Below, piece by piece: positions 23,801-40,445 of a stretch of DNA of 64,000 bases. The position numbers and the translations under genes are program-made. Below the pieces are notes generated by a model. It did no database searches. It was not told where the DNA came from and worked only from the letters and a program-made list of their open reading frames with translations. The number at the start of each line of letters is the position of its first letter. Position 1 is the stretch's first letter. Location of the stretch: NCBI RefSeq assembly GCF_014529535.1, contig NW_023503372.1, positions 5,312,988 to 5,376,987 on the forward strand, in the 5' to 3' direction. This DNA comes from Bradysia coprophila (taxonomy: Eukaryota > Arthropoda > Insecta > Diptera > Sciaridae).

Positions 23801-24806
23801 AGTAAAGCAGAAGAAGAGAAAGGTCGTAAGAGTTGAGCTAAGACTCACATTCTAACGTTCCAGGAACCCCGTTGGAACGATCGTATTACTGATATCATTG
23901 GTGGTATTGTTCGTGTCATTTGTCCCATTTTGCATGGAGTACACGTCGGACAAACAAATTTTGGAATATTATGTCCGGCCAGTGGACCACTCGAATACCA
24001 TTTGTTCCGTTCGCATTTTTTTGCTGACCCTGTGCTACAGTCTGATATTTTCGCTATTATTATGCCGTGCGGTTATGCTCGCCTCAATCGGTAGTGAGGG
24101 CGGATTTTTGTCGCACGTTAATGGTTACGTTCAAAGTGTAATCTGTATGTTCAGTGCCTTGGTCCAGATCGGACTGTCTACTCAATTGCTTGTTTTGATG
24201 CACGTTGCAAAAGAATCGATTTCTTGTGACAACATTTTTTACGGAAATTGGCTGTGGGCATTACTAGCCTATGATAGTTGTCTATTGGCAATATTAGTCA
24301 TACTCTTGCCGTTTATATTCCGATCTCAACGCAACTATAAAGAAGGGTTGCTTCTAACAATCGCAACCATTTTGGTTGTCGCTGTCTGGTCCACATGGAT
24401 TCCATTCAGTACATTATTCGGAGACTACTGGCGAGATGCGGCCGTTCCGTTGGGTCTGCAAGGAACCGGTTGGGCCATTCTCGGTGGCATATTAATACCG
24501 AGATGTTTTTTGATTGTCCGTGGAATAGCCAGAACCGACTTAGCGCAAGCATTACCATCCTTAACATCGCTAGCATTTGCTCAAAACACACAGTACATAT
24601 CGGAGCAAAGCATTTACGAATGCGTCAATCCAGCTATGCGTCAACGCGGCATTTCGAATGACAATTATTCGGATCGACAATCGCCCAGTGAAATTCCCAC
24701 ACTTCCGCTGAGAGGTGCATCGCGTAAAAATCAAAATCCTATGAGCTATTCCAGTTCAGAGCAATCGACGATACCGGCGTCGCCGAGCAAAGCTACGAGA
24801 TTTTAA
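20803..24806 (+). CDS. boss: Bride of sevenless (boss) seven-transmembrane protein
   Basis: In Drosophila, boss is the membrane-bound ligand of the Sevenless receptor tyrosine kinase in R8 photoreceptors and has also been proposed to sense glucose. Exons: 20803-20839, 20917-21171, 22613-23068, 23122-23797 and 23864-24806 (TAA stop). All are phase-consistent and give 788 aa, somewhat shorter than the 896 aa of Drosophila. A hydrophobic signal segment (IRVVLFTILLVQY) lies across exons 1-2. A ~470-residue ectodomain rich in Asn-glycosylation sequons follows. Seven hydrophobic helices start at WVAVGLTISVLGVLISLVIL and end near GWAILGGILIPRCFLIV. The cytoplasmic tail has YECVNPAMRQRG, which I recognise from boss proteins. 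The second intron is 1.44 kb and holds no gene. The family relates to class C/GPRC5-type GPCRs, the alternative if orthology fails. Confidence 0.9.
21172..22612. other. Large intron of boss
   Basis: 1,441 bp. I see no exon in it. Copies of the GAAGTAA-AGATT word occur at about 22006 and 22055. The rest is AT-rich without clear structure. Confidence 0.5.
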
Positions 24807-24898
24807 GAGATTCTTTTTCGTTGCATTTTACACTTTTCCGATCACATACCAAAGATTTAATTTTACCCGGATTCCATAAACTTAAACATACTCTAGTC

Positions 24899-24904
24899 AA
24901 TAAA
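24899..24904 (+). terminator. Polyadenylation signal of boss
   Basis: AATAAA 93 nt after the boss stop codon. Confidence 0.6.
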
Positions 24905-25680
24905 AAACATTTTAACATTTAAGTTGAAACGCTTTTTTCTATTATCCTTACAAAAGGATCCTACGCAGACAGGTGTGCTCTGGCGTTAGGATCAGCTGGA
25001 AGTAACAAACTCTTAACAACTGGTTGCATGTTTATTACAAGAAATTAGGATTATGACAAAAAACAGATTTTTCTTTATACGATAGGTGCTTCTGGTCACT
25101 CTGAGCAATTTATGTCGAGGAGAAAAAATTTGCCAAAGGAAGTGGACTTCCATAAATGCCCTTCACACACTACCACAACACATTCAACCTCGTTGAGTTT
25201 CCAAGCTTATTATCCTGAGATACGAACTAAAAGATTTTGTATCAAACAAACAGTCAACATGATAAACAAAAGAAGTAACAGATTTGATGGTTTGACGTTC
25301 ATAATATGGCAAAGTAAGGCAAGCTTCAAAGACTCGATATTAGATGCCTTCTGTTCGCACGTAGAAAGAAAGAACATTATAGTCAGACGGAGCCCTTTTG
25401 TGAAGTATATTGAATGAGCTATAACGAATGGCAACGTGTTTTCGACCCAAAATAAACAATGTGCTTAATGAAGTTACAAAACAATCACTCACTTGGACTC
25501 ACCCGAGAGGAAACTACTATAAATGGCACATCGTTCCATATTTAGTCTATTTATTGATTCTGTTGTTCCCTCTCTGATAAGTAGTAAACATAATAGTTAT
25601 TAATACGTTGAACATAGCGAGGGCCACAAGTCACCTGAAAAAATGAAATTTTCAACTTTTTTTCCCTAGGTCAACACAAT
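24905..25680. other. Intergenic spacer between convergent boss and GH71 genes
   Basis: No gene supported. One of the best copies of the dispersed word (AAAAGAAGTAACAGATTTGA) is at about 25268. Confidence 0.4.
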
Positions 25681-25756
25681 GTTTTCCTTTACTAGGGAGG
25701 GAAAGTGGACTTTCCGTCCCTAGGGGAAAGTCTTTCCCTCCTTCGTAAAGGAAAAC
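25681..25756. repeat. Hairpin with GGGAGGGAAAG stems
   Basis: GTTTTCCTTTACTAGGGAGG pairs with the inverted CCTCCTTCGTAAAGGAAAAC. Internal GGAAAG / CTTTCC words extend the pairing. Noncoding. Confidence 0.7.
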
Positions 25757-25778
25757 GTCATACAATACTCGGGAAATA

Positions 25779-25990
25779 ATTTGATATTTCGTACAGTGAA
25801 CGACATCTCAAATGTCTCACTGTCAAATTTTTCTGAGAATTTTATTTTGTCATTGCAAATTCACAATGACATTCTCTGAAAAAAATGACAGTGAGACATT
25901 TGAGATGTCGTTCACTGTATACGGATGAGTAAAAGTACCTCGGACTAAAGCCCCCTGACACTTTCACTCGTCTGGATACGAAATATCAAA
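25779..25990. repeat. Nested inverted repeat, possible MITE
   Basis: The outer arms TTTGATATTTCGTA (25780) and TACGAAATATCAAA (25977) enclose a perfect hairpin at 25793-25919. Its ~31-bp arms read CAGTGAACGACATCTCAAAT and continue through GTCTCACTGTCA, with a short AT-rich loop. No coding capacity. Confidence 0.75.
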
Positions 25991-26325
25991 TTTGTTGCCT
26001 TCTAATATACTATTTCACAACAAAGGCTCCTGACGTTTTACCTGGGGTGAGAAAACGACTATTTACTCGCATGCGTTGGGAAAAATCATTGTTAGAAAAT
26101 GTAAGATCTTGACGATTCAAATTAGAAAAACTGCCGGATTTTCGTTTTATTTTCAAGCTTTGCAACTTATTGGATCATTCTTTTCAGAAATCTCGTTTAG
26201 CTTGTGACACCTAATGGGAAGAAAAATATCTTTCCGATAACATTGTATTTAACCACTTGATATTTCCAAGATCCAGTACGTCTCAGTATAGCATATTGTT
26301 GTAGGTACAAGAACTGAATTAAATC
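25991..26325. other. Spacer downstream of the GH71 gene
   Basis: This should carry the 3' UTR of the minus-strand GH71 gene. I found no canonical AATAAA on that strand close to the stop. Confidence 0.35.
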
Positions 26326-27750
26326 CTAAGGACTCGGAAAACTGTGACTATTAACAAAAGCGTTAAAATTGTTGCCACTGCTCTGTTGCGGAATATTCTT
26401 GCCTTCAGCCCACCAAACTTTTTTATCTGGACCCTCCAAAGATATGGTAACATATCCAACTCTGGCAGGGAAAGGAATGCACTCAGTCTGCTCAAGCTTC
26501 GTAATGGTGTACCTGCTTTTCGTTCCATTCAAATCAATTATCATTGTGTACACACCTCCCTGGGGACGCACATTCTTTACAATCGAATGAACGACGACAC
26601 AATCTCTAGCATCATTACGATACTGCGGTGGCTCTCCATTTACATTATTTTTCGGATGAATGCGATACCACCAATAAAACTGTTCTGTCGTTACAGCTGG
26701 TCTGGCGTTATTCTTGTACCACTGAATGTAATGTTTGGATAAATCTAACCAAGCGTCATGCTTCATGGGCTGTGGATTATTGATCATATCTGTTATTCCT
26801 GACATATCTGCAGGGAGATCACTGCCTATCGTACAAATATAACTCGATTCAGAATAATCATTCCAAGTCACGAACTCGACGAAATCGGGCTGCAATTCAA
26901 CAATCTGCTGCCACCGTTGTGGCAGAAGCAATTCAGAGTTAAAAATCCAATGCTTAGACCATCCCTGTCCCCAAACGTGCGTATAAAACCATGGAGCAAC
27001 TGGTGCCATATATGTCTTACCAGTCGCTCTGGCACTCGCAAGAAGATTTTTGTCACCAGAATTGTCGAACGATGCATCAGGACCTGAGTTGGATGCCGGC
27101 CATGTATTCCAAGTAAAGATACAGTCAGCCACCGAATGTGATTGTAATAAATTGGCTGTTGGATAATTGGGCCAACTAGGACAGAAGTATGGATTCAGTC
27201 CACTGCTTGATTTCCAGCTGTTCCAAAATTGGTCGTTATTCTCCCCGGCGAAGGTGGAGAAAAACGGTCGATTATTCACACGGAAATAATTCGGATGCCT
27301 GGCAGCAAAATGGAAACGAGTCAAGGCGTTGCTGTCAAATGCAAGCGATGCCATGTCGAAGGATATGAATATGACAAAGTTGCCATTATTTTGAGCAGCA
27401 GCAAGAGCTTTTGCAACCCTATCGAGACATTGTTAGCTTCCGCCTTAAATCAATTGTGTAAACCTCGCGTTTTTACCTATCCGGCTGCCAGTCGTTGTTG
27501 CCAACATTCAAAGCGAATCCGTCGATGCCAGCAGATTTCGCCCTCTTAATTTGGCTATCGAAGAAGTTTTGATCGGAAGGAAAAGCGAAACCAACCATAT
27601 AATGGGCGAATACCTTTTTCGGAGCTTGAGCATAACTTTCATTTAATAAGGCACACAGTGCGATGACAATCTTAAAAAAAAATAAGCCCGGATCTTCAAT
27701 GCAATAAAGGAATTACCGAGAAAATTACTCACTAAATGTAACGTCTTCAT
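26326..27750 (-). CDS. Secreted glycoside hydrolase family 71 alpha-1,3-glucanase (mutanase), candidate fungal transfer
   Basis: GH71 enzymes cleave alpha-1,3-glucan, a fungal cell-wall polymer. Exons (minus strand): 27750-27733, 27670-27477 and 27418-26326 (TAG stop), with introns of 62 and 58 bp and correct phases, giving 434 aa. A signal peptide spans residues 1-20 (MKTLHLIVIALCALL, then SYA before QAP). The catalytic-domain blocks are VFAHYMVGFAFP, AGIDGFALNVGNNDWQ, FVIFISFDMAS (Asp92), FFSTFAG, WNTWPAS, APVAPWFYTHVWGQGW (about 212-224) and LQPDFVEFVTWNDYSES (about 246-262). Asp92, Asp258 and Glu261 fall where family acidic residues are thought to be catalytic, so the enzyme looks intact. 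About 130 C-terminal residues form a beta-rich tail. A TATA-like ATAAATA lies ~65 bp upstream of the ATG. The gene is convergent with boss. Fungal origin is inferred from family distribution; the introns and AT-rich sequence show it sits in the host genome. Confidence 0.93.
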
Positions 27751-27811
27751 GATGCGCGTAAAACAACTATTGAAAATGATTTACTTCTCTGCCTTACCAG
27801 AAGAAGACGTC

Positions 27812-27818
27812 TATTTAT
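27812..27818 (-). promoter_or_regulatory. TATA-like box of the GH71 gene
   Basis: On the minus strand ATAAATA occurs within TCATAAATAG, about 65 bp before the start codon. That fits a short 5' UTR. Assignment is by position and consensus only. Confidence 0.45.
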
Positions 27819-27829
27819 GATGAAGTGAA

Positions 27830-29116
27830 AAGTTCATTCTCTAAGGTCGTAGCAATGATAATTATTTATGTAAATTGTTTGCTGTTCTACTGGTTTTATA
27901 TGTAGGTGCCAGATGTGTTCTGCTTTTTAATTGCTTTATGGGGAATTTCGCGGAGTGTGGACTAATAACTAACCTTGGTAATGACAATATTTTCTTTACA
28001 TATTTGCATTAGTCGGTCCAAGAACGACGCCGTAATAATTTTACTCACTGCTCCATCCGAAAGGAAACCATTACAAAGCAATTTGCCCCTGCGAAAATGA
28101 TCCATTCCAATGTGGAAATCAACTTTCCCATGGTGTAGGAGTGAGAATACATTGGATGCTGCTACATACTTCATTACATCGGAAACACCTTTGTAATAAT
28201 TGCAAACTCACTCGTGAGTTTTAAAGCAACTTGCTTCGGCAACTATTTCCCACAAATGTAGTTGTACACTTCGCCTTCAGCTCGGATATACGAAACTTTT
28301 TTGTCATTCTCGTGTCTCTTGTTCTTATTGGTCGTTGCAATAACGATGCAGTGAAGAATGACATGGTCTACGAGCCCCTGACGCAAGTCCGTTCACACTG
28401 AAAAATTTGACAAAAATTTTTTACGCAGGACTAAGTAACATATATATACAACTTTTTTGACTTTTCGCCCTCCGCTCCTACTACTTCCTACTTATTTTAT
28501 TCGTAATCTAGTCGTTTATACGAGTACAACGAGCTATCACACGCCTCATAAGGTTAAGATTTGGCCGAGATATCAAATTTTAAAACTTGGAAATTTGTAT
28601 GAAGAAATGGATTTTCATACATTTTGAAATTGATGAATTTTACCAACCTTTGTTACAACGAAACTTTTCAATTTACTGGATTTGGATTTGGCTGAAATTT
28701 TCAGGGTATGTTAAGGACGTAATTCTAAGAAACTAATTTGAAGGAATTTTTATAAAAGCTTATAATTTCGGAGCTCTATGAGCGTGTTAAGCTATTGAGA
28801 AAATATGGCAGATAGAAAGTTCGTGTAAAAGACAAAGTTATAGAGTTTTAGATTCTAGTCGATGCGTGTTTCATGGTTTACCTAGAAAGTCGCTTATTTG
28901 GGAGCTATGAGCGTTTTAAGTGCCTCAAATTTTCGATTTTTGTCAAATTTTCGATTTTCGTCAAATTTTTAATTTTCGTCAAATAAAAGCTTCCATGGAA
29001 GGTTCAGATCAAAGAGAAAGTTATACAGTTTTGTAAGAAGAATATTTTCGTTCAAACTGCACAATATGATTGTCTATTACCTTCGATTAAATTCTAAAAA
29101 ATCACAACTTACTGAT
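27830..29116. other. Intergenic spacer with repeat remnants
   Basis: No recognised gene. 28380-28480 carries words (CCGTTCACACTGAAAAATTT, TTTTTGACTTTTC) that recur inverted at 39430-39520, so it is a dispersed-element fragment. The minus-strand frame at 27962-28174 matches no family I know. Confidence 0.4.
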
Positions 29117-29648
29117 TTCGCCCAAAACCACTTACAGTGGAGGTGTGACGCAAGTCCTGTTATCCACTTACAAAAGAACTGATATCGGTGTAGGTGACAC
29201 TTACAGATTCGACACGCTAAAAGATATGCGTCACAAATGGCAGCTGATGAGGAAAGTACGTGAAAGTTTTATCAACAAAAATCTTACCAGAAAAACTTTA
29301 GAAAGAAAATTATAATAAAAAAATTTGCGTCAAAAAGTGGCAGATGATTCTTTCTTCCCTTTGAATTCCATTCTTTAAAGCAATATATTTCACAATTACA
29401 AAAATTTTCCTTCCTCAACATCTGCCACTTATGACGGAATTTTTTTTTGTTTTAATTTTCTTTCTAAAGTTTTTCTGGTAAGATTTTTGTTGATAAGACT
29501 TTCAAGTACTTTCCTCATCAGCTGCCATTTGTGACGCATATCTTTTTGCGTGTCGAATCTGTAAGCGTCACCTACACCGATATTAGTTCTTTTGTAAGTG
29601 GATAACAGGACTTGCGTCATACCTCCACTGTAAGTGGTTTTGGGTGAT
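29117..29648. mobile_element. Long inverted repeat, ~230-bp arms
   Basis: The arms at about 29117-29349 and 29418-29648 are reverse complements with few mismatches. They share GCCCAAAACCACTTACAGTG, GACGCAAGTCCTGTTATCC, AGATATGCGTCACAAATGGC and AGTGGCAGATG, with a ~68-bp loop. A half-copy with the same order of blocks is at 39026-39200. No transposase. A transcript would fold into a long double-stranded RNA. Confidence 0.88.
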
Positions 29649-32232
29649 TTTAGTGACGAGATCTCTCGCTCACACATACAATGACATCACTTAAACCTCT
29701 CTTTCATTGCTCACGGCAGAATAAAGGTCGCGAAACTTTTAGTTTTTTTTTTTTTAATCTTTGAGCTATGCAAATCGATTACATTCGGATGGTATTTATC
29801 AGAACCTCGAATGCATGAATTTTCGGGAATATTTTTTGATGATTTTTCGGAGTTTTGGAGTTCACGAGTGAGACGCTGAGGAGGTATGGGTTTATTCTCT
29901 CTGCAGATTGATCATCATTGACTAACATTCTTAGTTCTTGCTTATCTGTCACTCTTTTCTTATTTCATATCTATCACACGAATTGACTGCGAACAACGAA
30001 CAAACGACCAGTTACCATGAAATTTTGTGCCAACACAAGCTCCTGGACCGCGAATTCCGTCGAACAATGTTGTTGAACAATGTTGACTAGTGTTGTTGAA
30101 TTGGACGAAGGAAAAAGTGATTAAAGACTCCGACAGGTCGCCTGGGTTGACATTCTTCTCCGGTTTTGCTTAACGATGGTATAGAACATCATTGTCATTG
30201 TATATTTTCAGCAAGTAGGTTCAGTTGAATAAACAAATTGTGGGAAGATTTTTGACTTATACAAAAGAATTGAACAACAGTGACGTCGATAGTAGATCTA
30301 GTACGTTAATCGCACCGACAACAAAGACAAAACCAAAGTTTATCCTATCAATTAAATTTATTTTCAAAATTATATTAATTAAATACAATAATAAAGAATA
30401 TAAAAAACGGCAGCACAATGCAACGTGTCCATTACAAAAATTCATCGCGCAGTGTAAACTACAAATTGCGGTTATTTACGACAACAACAACAAAAAATCA
30501 AAAAAACGGTTTCTCAAAATGTGAAATTGGAAACTCGCTTCCATGAACATAATGATCAATTCAATCGAAACTATAGGAAAACGATCCATTGAATAGTATA
30601 AACAAAGGAAAATTTGCATTGATTCACCACCATACAATTAGCACTAACACCCGAAACAGACGAACATATATAATTCAAAATAAACAATTCTGAGAATAAA
30701 TTAAAGTCAAGTGATAAACGTGAATCAATGCAAATTTGATCGGAACAAAAATGAAAGAAATTCCGTTTGGTAATATGAAGTCTCTACCTCAACTAATGGT
30801 AAATGTTTTACTCGATGGGTGGTAGGTTCTTATTTGCTCTATCGCTCCTCTCCCCTCTCTCATTCTTTCTCCACCTCTCTATCTGCAATCTCTCTTTCTC
30901 TGCCTTGCGTTTCTCTCTCTCTCTCTCTCTTCCTCTCTTTCGTTTTTATTATGATAAAAGGAATAGTGTAACGAACTTGGTAAGATGTAGCCCCCACACG
31001 AATAAAATTTCGCCGAATGGGACACGTTGCACATGCACAAAAAAGCAATGTTTTCATTCTGTATTTTTTTTTATCATTAATTATAATTAGAATTCGAAAC
31101 GGACACAGCATACAAACGAATTAGCCACACTTGAAATCGCTCGTCTTCGTCTCTTTTGCTTCAGTAATCCATTTCAAATTTTCTTTTCTTGTTTTTTTAA
31201 TCATTCGAACATTTTCTTTAAATTTTAGATTTATACTGCGGTACACATCGAATCGGATTTTCGAATCAGAGAAAAGTTTTCTCTCATCGTTCCGATTCTT
31301 GATTTGACAAAAAAAAATTATTTAAAAAAATAGTGAAACCATAAAGACAGCGGTTGGAATTATACAGAAGAATATTTTTCTTTTATCTTTTCTAATACGT
31401 AAACGGAACAACTTTGGTAGTCCTGTACACATTATACAAATAACTTTGTGGACCGGGGGTGAGACGACAATTTATAGTTTGTTTGAAGAAACAAAACGAA
31501 ATTTTTTTGTTTGTGTTTTAAAATCGTTTCAATTAAACACTTTTCGTTTATTGAGTTCATGTCGAGTTTCTAAAATAATTAAATTTTGTTTTTTTTGTTT
31601 ATAAATTTTTCGGGATATTTTCTTCTTAGTTTCTTTTGTGTGTCGTTGGTTCTTCTTCATCTTCTTGTTTGTATTTTAAATATAATTCTTTTTTTTTAAA
31701 TCATTTCCGGTCTTATTTCGCATTATGTTAACAACAAGTTGAATGTGGGACAGAAAATGATTTTTTACGAATGTTTTCCATTTCTTCAGATTGCCGGTTG
31801 TCCGGAGTTGTATTTTTATTTTTATTTTAAATTAAGATGTTCAGTTGAATGTTCTTCCTTTTCTTTAATATTTTTTTAAATTTTTAAATTTTATATTTGT
31901 GTGTGTGAGTGGTTTTTCTGCTGTTTACTTATTACAATTATTTTTACTTTTCATTTTTAATATTTTTTTCTTTAAAATTTCTTTTCTTCTTGTTTTATTA
32001 ATCAAAACATTTTCTTTATTCAAAATTTATTCATTTAAGATGTTGTGTGTACGGTGTATCTGTGTGTGTGTGGCATTTATTTCCTTTTCTTCAAAAATTC
32101 ATCTCTTGGATTTTTCATTTAATTATCTTTTTCTTCTTCTTCTGTTTTTATTAATTTAATTTTCTCTTGCAAATTATTACTTGACCGTTGTTGGAAAAAA
32201 AATAGTTTATTCAAAACAAAAAGAAAAAACAC
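29649..32232. other. AT/pyrimidine-rich spacer, probably including the Arf1 3' UTR
   Basis: No coding sequence supported. 30840-30950 is a CT-rich simple repeat (CTCTCTCTCTCT core). The stretch 31200-32230 is very T-rich with many TTTATT words (AATAAA on the minus strand, for example near 32025 and 32146), consistent with 3' UTR and polyadenylation sites of the minus-strand Arf1 gene. Confidence 0.45.
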
Positions 32233-38786
<6,554 letters not shown>

Positions 38787-38893
38787 GAGAAATGATGAGT
38801 TGGTACGCCTATGGCGAGATAGAAGACAAATGTCTATCACATGTTCCTTCTATCTCACCACAGGGGTATGTACCAACTTATCATTTCTCTGAT
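38787..38893. mobile_element. Snap-back MITE copy A (GATAAGTTGGTACGCC family)
   Basis: GAGAAATGATGAGTTGGTAC pairs with GTACCAACTTATCATTTCTC across a ~60-bp interior containing GGCGAGATAGAAG and CTTCTATCTC. Copy B is at 53076-53173. Confidence 0.8.
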
Positions 38894-39025
38894 TTTTAGT
38901 GAGCTAACTGAGATTTGAAATTGATATCACAAAGAAAGTCGAAGAGATATACGTCAGATTGTAAAGAAGACAGTTGGTTACAATTGCTACTGTTTCAGAC
39001 ATTGTATTTATCTAGCATAGACCAT

Positions 39026-39200
39026 CGCCCAAAACTTACAGTGACGCAAGTCTTTTTATCCACTTACAAAAAAAAATTGATATTGGTAGGGGTGACGCTT
39101 ACAGCTTCGACTCGCAAAAAGAAAAGCGAAAACTTTACCAAAAAAATTCTAGAAAAAAAAAATTAACAAAACAAAGCGTCACAAAGGGGCAGATGTCTTG
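39026..39200. repeat. Half-copy of the 29-kb inverted-repeat element
   Basis: Blocks GCCCAAAACTTACAGTGACG, CAAGTC-TTTTATCCACTTAC, GGTGACGCTTACAG and CGTCACAAAG-GGCAGATG follow the order of one arm of the element at 29117-29648, with divergence. Confidence 0.75.
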
Positions 39201-39225
39201 TTGAGCTCGTATGGACACAAAGATT

Positions 39226-39402
39226 ATGCTCAAAACAAACGAGGCATTGAAAACGTGTTTTGGTCCTATTTTTCATGACGAAATTTTCGAAACTGTCAAA
39301 TGAAGTTAGAACTTTTTCTATTCAAAATCGCGACTGCTGCATCTGTCAATGAAAACTAGGACCAAAACACGTTTTCAATATGCCTCGTTTGTTTTGAGCA
39401 TT
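39226..39402. repeat. Inverted repeat ending in ATGCTCAAAACAAACGAGGC
   Basis: ATGCTCAAAACAAACGAGGC and ATTGAAAACGTGTTTTGGTCC are repeated inverted at 39357-39402 around an ~85-bp centre. Noncoding, probably a MITE. Confidence 0.8.
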
Positions 39403-40445
39403 ACGAAGAAACTAATTTGGGGGTAGCAGGAACTAAGGGGAAAAGTCAAAAAGTTCGTGTATGTTCCTCAGTCTTACGGAATTTCTTTTTAAATTTTTTA
39501 GTGTGAACGGACATGGCGTCGTGACGAACTGAGAAGACAATTTTCGTTTGATTATAATTTTATATCAAATTTGGGTGTCGCCTGTGGCATACGTTCGTAG
39601 GTGTCTTAACCAGTCCAGAGGGTTTTCACAAGAAAAAGTGATCTAAGAGACGTCCTTTTGACGACAGACGACTACAAATATCTCAATATATCACGTCAAC
39701 GGATCAGGATCAGGACTAATAAGGAACAGGAAGAACTGTTGAAAAGTAGAAAAATGGAAACTATGGATCACAAAACACTAGGTTTCGTGTTGATATCATG
39801 GTATCAAATTTTGTACTTCTCTAGTGTCTCGTGTCTACATACTACACATACACACTAGTACATACTTCGACATAGTAATATTGGTGTGTGTAACGTATTT
39901 TTCTCCTTTGTGTCTAGAAGATTAATTTGTCAATAAAAGCCTTTGACACTGACAGCAGCCTATAGATTAAGATTGGCTCGTTCGGTATGTGTTTTTTATG
40001 CAGGGGTTTCTAATAAAATTTGTTCTTCAGACTGAATCTAGACAATTCGAAAATAGTTCTAATTTTGCAAGAAAAAATCGGAATCCGAATTTACACTGAC
40101 GATTTCTCGTTTGTAATCAAAACAAAAAATGTGTGTCGCGCAGTACTAGACCATAAATAATGTTTGTAGAATGTTGCTACAACACTGTCTTCGGTCGAAT
40201 TGGAAATTTCAACCTTTTCGGTCTTTTCGTAATGAAAATAAGTCTTTTGGAACTTTTTTTTCCACATTTCAATGAAATACAACACTTCGTACGCCGTTCA
40301 ATAAGTTGAATGAAAGTTCAATGACAATTTAACAAAATCAAATCTTACCGAAATCGGATGCTGAAATTAAAACAACTCAAAATTACTCGCGTCAAATTTA
40401 GTAAACAAAATTTTTCACTTCACGACCGGACACACACACAGCAAT
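39403..40445. other. Spacer upstream of NSUN6
   Basis: No gene supported. 39430-39520 is related, inverted, to 28380-28480. It presumably holds the NSUN6 promoter and possibly the Arf1 promoter, since the two genes are divergent. Confidence 0.35.

Noticed and set aside
15587..27750. Fungal contamination as source of nicotianamine synthase and GH71
   Set aside because: Both lie in one contig between and beside insect genes, amid repeats found elsewhere in the window, and share its AT-rich base use. Misassembly cannot be fully excluded without reads.
27962..28174. 70-codon minus-strand frame upstream of the GH71 gene
   Set aside because: No similarity recognised and no plausible splice link to GH71, which already has its own signal-peptide exon.
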